A DNA stretch of 11,146 bases. Source: Haplosporangium gracile (taxonomy: Eukaryota > Mortierellomycota > Mortierellomycetes > Mortierellales > Mortierellaceae). The notes under the pieces are model-generated. The model was not told the DNA's origin and made no database searches. It saw nothing but the letters and a program-made list of their open reading frames with translations. The position numbers and the translations under genes are program-made. Positions 7,947 to 11,146 of the stretch are shown here, piece after piece. How positions within the stretch are numbered: the stretch's first letter is position 1; every line of letters starts with the position of its first letter. The stretch is from NCBI GenBank assembly GCA_015499985.1, contig JAAAUF010000882.1, positions 1 to 11,146 of the forward strand, given 5' to 3'.

Positions 7947-8540
7947 CGTGTTAGTGTTTTTGGTGTTTTTGTGTAGCTTGGATTCAATATCTTCTTATCT
8001 TGCGATGCACGTGTGAGATATGAAAGTGATGGGAAGTGTGAACGAAGGAAGGAGGGTGGTGATAGAAGGTGTGTGTTTGGGACGAGAGCGTGGTGGGCAG
8101 CGAGTAAGAAAGTGAGAGGAAGAGAGTGAAAAGAGAGAGGAGAGAAAGGGGAGAGATGAAACAGGCTGTGCTGCCTTGTTATTGTCGAACTTTTTGGTGC
8201 TTCGCTCTGTTATTTTGCTTTCTTCTTTGTGTTTAGTAAAAAAGTCGAAAAGAGAAGGAAAAGAGGAAGAAGGGAAAGAATATATTAATTGAAGGAAGGG
8301 AGTGGTAGAGTGTACGACTGGCGGAAGAGGAAGGTGAGGGGTGGGCGTTGGAATAAAAAATACGAGAGAATAGGTGTGTTTATATGAGAGGGTGTCAGAA
8401 CGAGGAAGGGAAGATTTGTGTTAGAGTTTAGAAGAGATGAATGAATGAAAGAAAAGGGATGGGCAACGACGAGATGAGGATGGAAGAAGGAAGGATGAGG
8501 ACGAAAAGAGGAAAAAAGAAAATGAAGTAAAAAAAGAGTT
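7947..8540 (-). promoter_or_regulatory. Purine/pyrimidine-asymmetric upstream region of the monooxygenase
   Basis: Large parts (about 8020-8165, 8230-8345 and 8400-8540) are strongly purine-rich on the plus strand, so CT-rich on the monooxygenase coding strand. This mirrors the CT-rich block before the remodeler gene. TATAAA on the minus strand (8384-8379) is about 430 nt from the start codon. Promoter function is inferred from composition and position only. Confidence 0.35.
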
Positions 8541-8885
8541 GATGGACATGGTCATCACTTTTCTGCGCACACAAACACATATACAAGGAGTATACTGTTT
8601 GCTTTGTGAAATTGAATGGGGTGCAGTATTCAAGCATACCATTGGACTGACAATTATCGAGGTATGGGCCATGGGTAGGGCAGTGTTTATTTTCTTCCTA
8701 ACAAAAAAAAAACTCCGTCCGGGTGTGTATTACCCATCGCCTATTCAATCCTCTCCCTCGCACCCTCGCACCCTCTCTCCTTCTCGTTGCTCCCTTTTCC
8801 TGCCACAAACTCATGGCTTAAAAAAATACGCCGTTGCATGTATGTCTTTCCAAAGGGAGTTGGTTGGTTGGATGTTGTTATTGCC

Positions 8886-8906
8886 GTTGTTGTTGTTGTT
8901 GTTGTT
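8886..8906. repeat. (GTT)7 trinucleotide microsatellite
   Basis: Seven exact GTT units in the intergenic spacer, preceded by imperfect GTT/GGTT repeats from about 8861. Confidence 0.9.
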
Positions 8907-9511
8907 GTGCACAACCATCCCATCCACCAAACCTATTTGAGAGCGATTCACAAATTAGTGCAGGAAAAAAAAGAGAGAAATGAGAAGGGACAATGAGAGA
9001 AGTAGAAAAGAGTGAGAGAGAGGAGAGACATACGAGAGAGTAAACAAACTGAGCACAACGAGAAAAGAGACGAAGGGATAACAGGACGACGAGGAGGAAT
9101 GGTGTTCCATGATTCTTTTCTAATCTGACTAGAAAGAGAAGGAAGATACCGATCGCTATTTGCGAATGCGGTGGACTATTGCTACTCTCTCTCTCGCTCT
9201 CTCCTACAGGAATGACTGGAAAGAAAAGAAAAGAGTGAGATCCAATGCTAAAACGAAATCGATAGAGACAACGGGTGCTAAGAAAAACAGGTATCCAGCG
9301 GGGAGTAAAAACGGGCATGCATTGTAATAATGGGCTTCAAAGTTGTGCATGTGTAATGTGTCTCTCTCTTCTGTCTGTTTGGATGCTATCCAAGGTCTTT
9401 TATTTTAATTCTAAACCAAAGCAAAAGTGAGAGACAGCCACAAAGACAGAGCGGAAGAATGATAGGAAGAATACGAGAGAAGGAAGAACGACGGAGGTGG
9501 ATGAATGGGTA

Positions 9512-9541
9512 GATTGGATTGGATTGGATTGGATTGGATTG
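9512..9541. repeat. (GATTG)6 pentanucleotide array
   Basis: Six exact, uninterrupted GATTG units in the intergenic spacer. No associated gene. Confidence 0.95.
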
Positions 9542-10530
9542 AAGTATGCATTTCGTTTTTTTTTTCTGTTTTTCAGTCGTTGAGAGCACTAAGCCAAACA
9601 TTGAACAACAGAAAAACACATACAACAAACAAAAACGATATAAACAAACAAGCGAAACAAAGAAAAGCAGTGAGCAGCCAGTCTGGCTGCATGTCCAAAA
9701 AAAAACACCACTGGATACCTGCACTCTCTATCTGTTTCTCTCTCTCGTTTTTCTCGTTATTATGTGATAACTAAGAGCAACAAAAGAAAGCTCCCTTTTT
9801 ATAATTCCCTGTTTTCATTTGTATTAGGGGAAGGATACAGTAATAGGGTGTATTGTACACTCGATCGATTTGAAAGTGAAAACGGAGACTAGACTTCACT
9901 GCCGAAAACGATAGAAGGTAATCAAGAGCATTGAAAGAAAAAATAAAGGTAATCGAGCGAGAGAACTCGGGACTTGCTTGCCCGATACCCATCGCAACCG
10001 ACACCTGTTTTTTAAACGGTGGGTCAGGGGCTGGGCTTGGGACTTCTGAGGGATGAATGAATGAATTGGGCTGATGCCGGGTATTAGAAGGCTTTATCCT
10101 TTGTCTTTGTTCTAATATTAAATGAAAAGTGAAGGAGAGTTAGGACGTCCTGAAAAAGGTGCAAAGTTCAAAAAGCACAACTATCCACTTTTGATGCCAA
10201 TGAGGAAGCAAACAAACAAAAAAAACGGACAAAAGGAACACAAGAAAATCAACAAAAGAGTATGCATAGACAAACAAAAGGGGGACGATGGTGTCCGGAA
10301 GAGTTCAATTGGCAACGTCCGCGTGGGGTTATTTTTACACAAACCCTCACTGCATTGCTTGCCCATGTCCATACCATGCCCCTTTTTCTTAGTCCTTCTA
10401 AAGATTCCATAAGCCCGTGGTCAAAAAATTGTTCATCCCCACTACTTGTTTTGCCTGCCCATCCGCCCTTGGCAGTTTTAAAAAAACCACAATAATGCAT
10501 CCCAAAAACACAAGCGCTTCCCTGTATTAT

Positions 10531-10536
10531 TTTATT
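10531..10536 (-). terminator. AATAAA polyadenylation signal of the right-edge monooxygenase paralog
   Basis: An exact minus-strand AATAAA lies about 64 nt past the TAA stop at 10602-10600. The spacing is similar to that at the complete monooxygenase (74 nt). Confidence 0.55.
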
Positions 10537-10599
10537 ACGTATTTCGGTTTCTCTTTTGTCAGCATGAACTGCGCGCTGATGTTGTGTTCAATTTTTTGT

Positions 10600-10836
10600 T
10601 TATGCAACGGGCGCAGCGACGGCAGCAGCCTTGGCTTTTGCAGCCTCCTTCTCGCGGAGAATCTTTTGGGTCTTGTGGAGCGACGGTTGGTGGGCAGACT
10701 TGACGGTTCCAATGTCCGCAACCCGAGGTAAGAAACTGACCTGAGGTCTGTTGGCGCTAATTTTTGCAAGTGACAAGCGCCAGAGCCAGTTGGGGATGTT
10801 CTTAATCACGAAGCGCGAAATCGCTGCCTTCAGGTC
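10600..10836 (-). CDS. FAD-dependent monooxygenase paralog, last exon only (partial)
   Basis: This exon encodes 78 residues, beginning DLKAAISRFVIKNIPNWLW and ending AAAVAAPVA with a TAA stop. It aligns by eye with the C-terminal region of the complete monooxygenase: KAxxxRFVxxNxPxxLW, then LAK, FLP, GTV and QPSLHKT occur in the same order and spacing. The CAG acceptor before GAC (10839-10837) matches intron 6 of that gene, which supports an exon here rather than a stray open frame. The FAD domains would lie beyond 11146, so activity cannot be judged. Unlike its neighbour it ends about where the family normally ends, with only a short Ala/Lys-rich tail. It lies on the same strand as the complete copy, suggesting tandem paralogs. 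Confidence 0.85.
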   Translation of the reverse strand, partial: DLKAAISRFVIKNIPNWLWRLSLAKISANRPQVSFLPRVADIGTVKSAHQPSLHKTQKILREKEAAKAKAAAVAAPVA

Positions 10837-11146
10837 CTGTCGTAGCGTCCACACAATGATGGAGAAGGAGGAAAGAGTAGGGAAGTTAGTGGATATGCAG
10901 CGTATTATTGGTTTGTGGTTGGGGGAGGACAGGGTCAGGGCATGAAGTGGGTCAGGGTCAGGGTTAGGGTTAGGGTCAGGGTTTCTGGGGCAGCGCACAA
11001 AAAAAATCAAGCTCATCTCGTACAAAGAGGGAGATAGAGAGAGAGCCTTTGTTTTTTTTGTCTCCTCTCCACCACTGAAGGTGTTTTTATAGCGTCGTGT
11101 AACATTACGGAAGCGAGATGAAAAGTAAACAAGCATGCAAACCAAA
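10837..11146 (-). other. Probable intron (5' end outside the window) of the monooxygenase paralog
   Basis: The segment upstream of the last exon shows no similarity to the preceding family region (expected to resemble LPPARAALIQSRN). It contains low-complexity CT-rich and telomere-like repeats. No convincing donor joined to a family-like exon is visible before the edge, so the intron appears to be at least 310 bp. The frame of the downstream exon stays open through it, so exon extension is not formally excluded. Confidence 0.55.
10934..10983. repeat. Interstitial telomere-like TYAGGG repeat array
   Basis: On the plus strand, one isolated GTCAGG (10934-10939) is followed by five contiguous six-base units (10951-10980): GTCAGG twice, GTTAGG twice and GTCAGG. 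Read in register they are TTAGGG and its one-base variant TCAGGG. TTAGGG is the telomere repeat of many fungi and animals. The array lies in the presumed intron of the paralog. Confidence 0.85.

Larger units (their letters stand above)
8541..10530. other. Long gene-poor intergenic spacer
   Basis: I see no supportable protein gene, tRNA or rRNA on either strand in about 2 kb. Open frames here (for example 8539-8940 + and 10122-10412 +) are rich in low-complexity stretches and start or end in homopolymers, and they match no domain. It contains (GTT)7, (GATTG)6 and several A/T tracts. A short uncharacterised or noncoding transcript cannot be excluded. Confidence 0.6.

Noticed and set aside
8539..8940. 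133-codon open frame in the large spacer
   Set aside because: It ends in Leu/Val/Thr runs made by the (GTT) repeat, crosses a poly-A tract and has no homology that I recognise.
9771..10004. 77-codon minus-strand open frame
   Set aside because: No domain, no neighbouring exon and no clear promoter or poly(A) context.

Overview
This looks like nuclear DNA of a filamentous fungus, most plausibly an early-diverging lineage such as Mortierellomycota. The genes carry several introns with GT(A/G)AGT-type donors and short (C/T)AG acceptors. They are separated by long AT-rich, microsatellite-rich spacers with pyrimidine-rich promoters. Two genes belong to a FAD-dependent monooxygenase type that is strongly expanded in Mortierella-like fungi. 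TTAGGG-type repeats also fit. The lineage is an inference from gene style; no taxonomic marker is present.

Layout. Bases 1-776 are a microsatellite, an uninformative stretch and a CT-rich promoter/leader. Bases 777-4611 (+) hold a complete four-exon gene for a Fun30/SMARCAD1/Fft3-type SNF2 chromatin remodeler. The model is 1179 aa, with a CUE domain and both ATPase lobes intact. It is convergent with 7946-4813 (-), a seven-exon FAD-dependent monooxygenase (583 aa modelled). That gene has an 11-nt microexon, a 563-bp first intron full of palindromes and a minisatellite, and a ~117-residue Ser/Ala/His-rich C-terminal tail. Bases 7947-10530 are a long spacer with no supportable gene: purine-rich promoter-like tracts and short tandem repeats. 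Bases 10836-10600 (-) are the last exon of a second, paralogous monooxygenase whose body lies beyond the right edge. The presumed intron upstream of it contains a short interstitial telomere-like array.

The remodeler acts on chromatin and the monooxygenases are probably metabolic enzymes, so there is no evidence that they form one pathway. The two monooxygenases look like a same-strand tandem paralog pair sharing a splice position near the C-terminus. I found no convincing new multigene system. The most unusual points are the Asp-to-Asn change in the monooxygenase FAD motif together with its microexon, the tail absent from its paralog, the telomere-like repeats, and a duplicated basic motif with SUMO-interaction-like segments in the remodeler's N-terminus.
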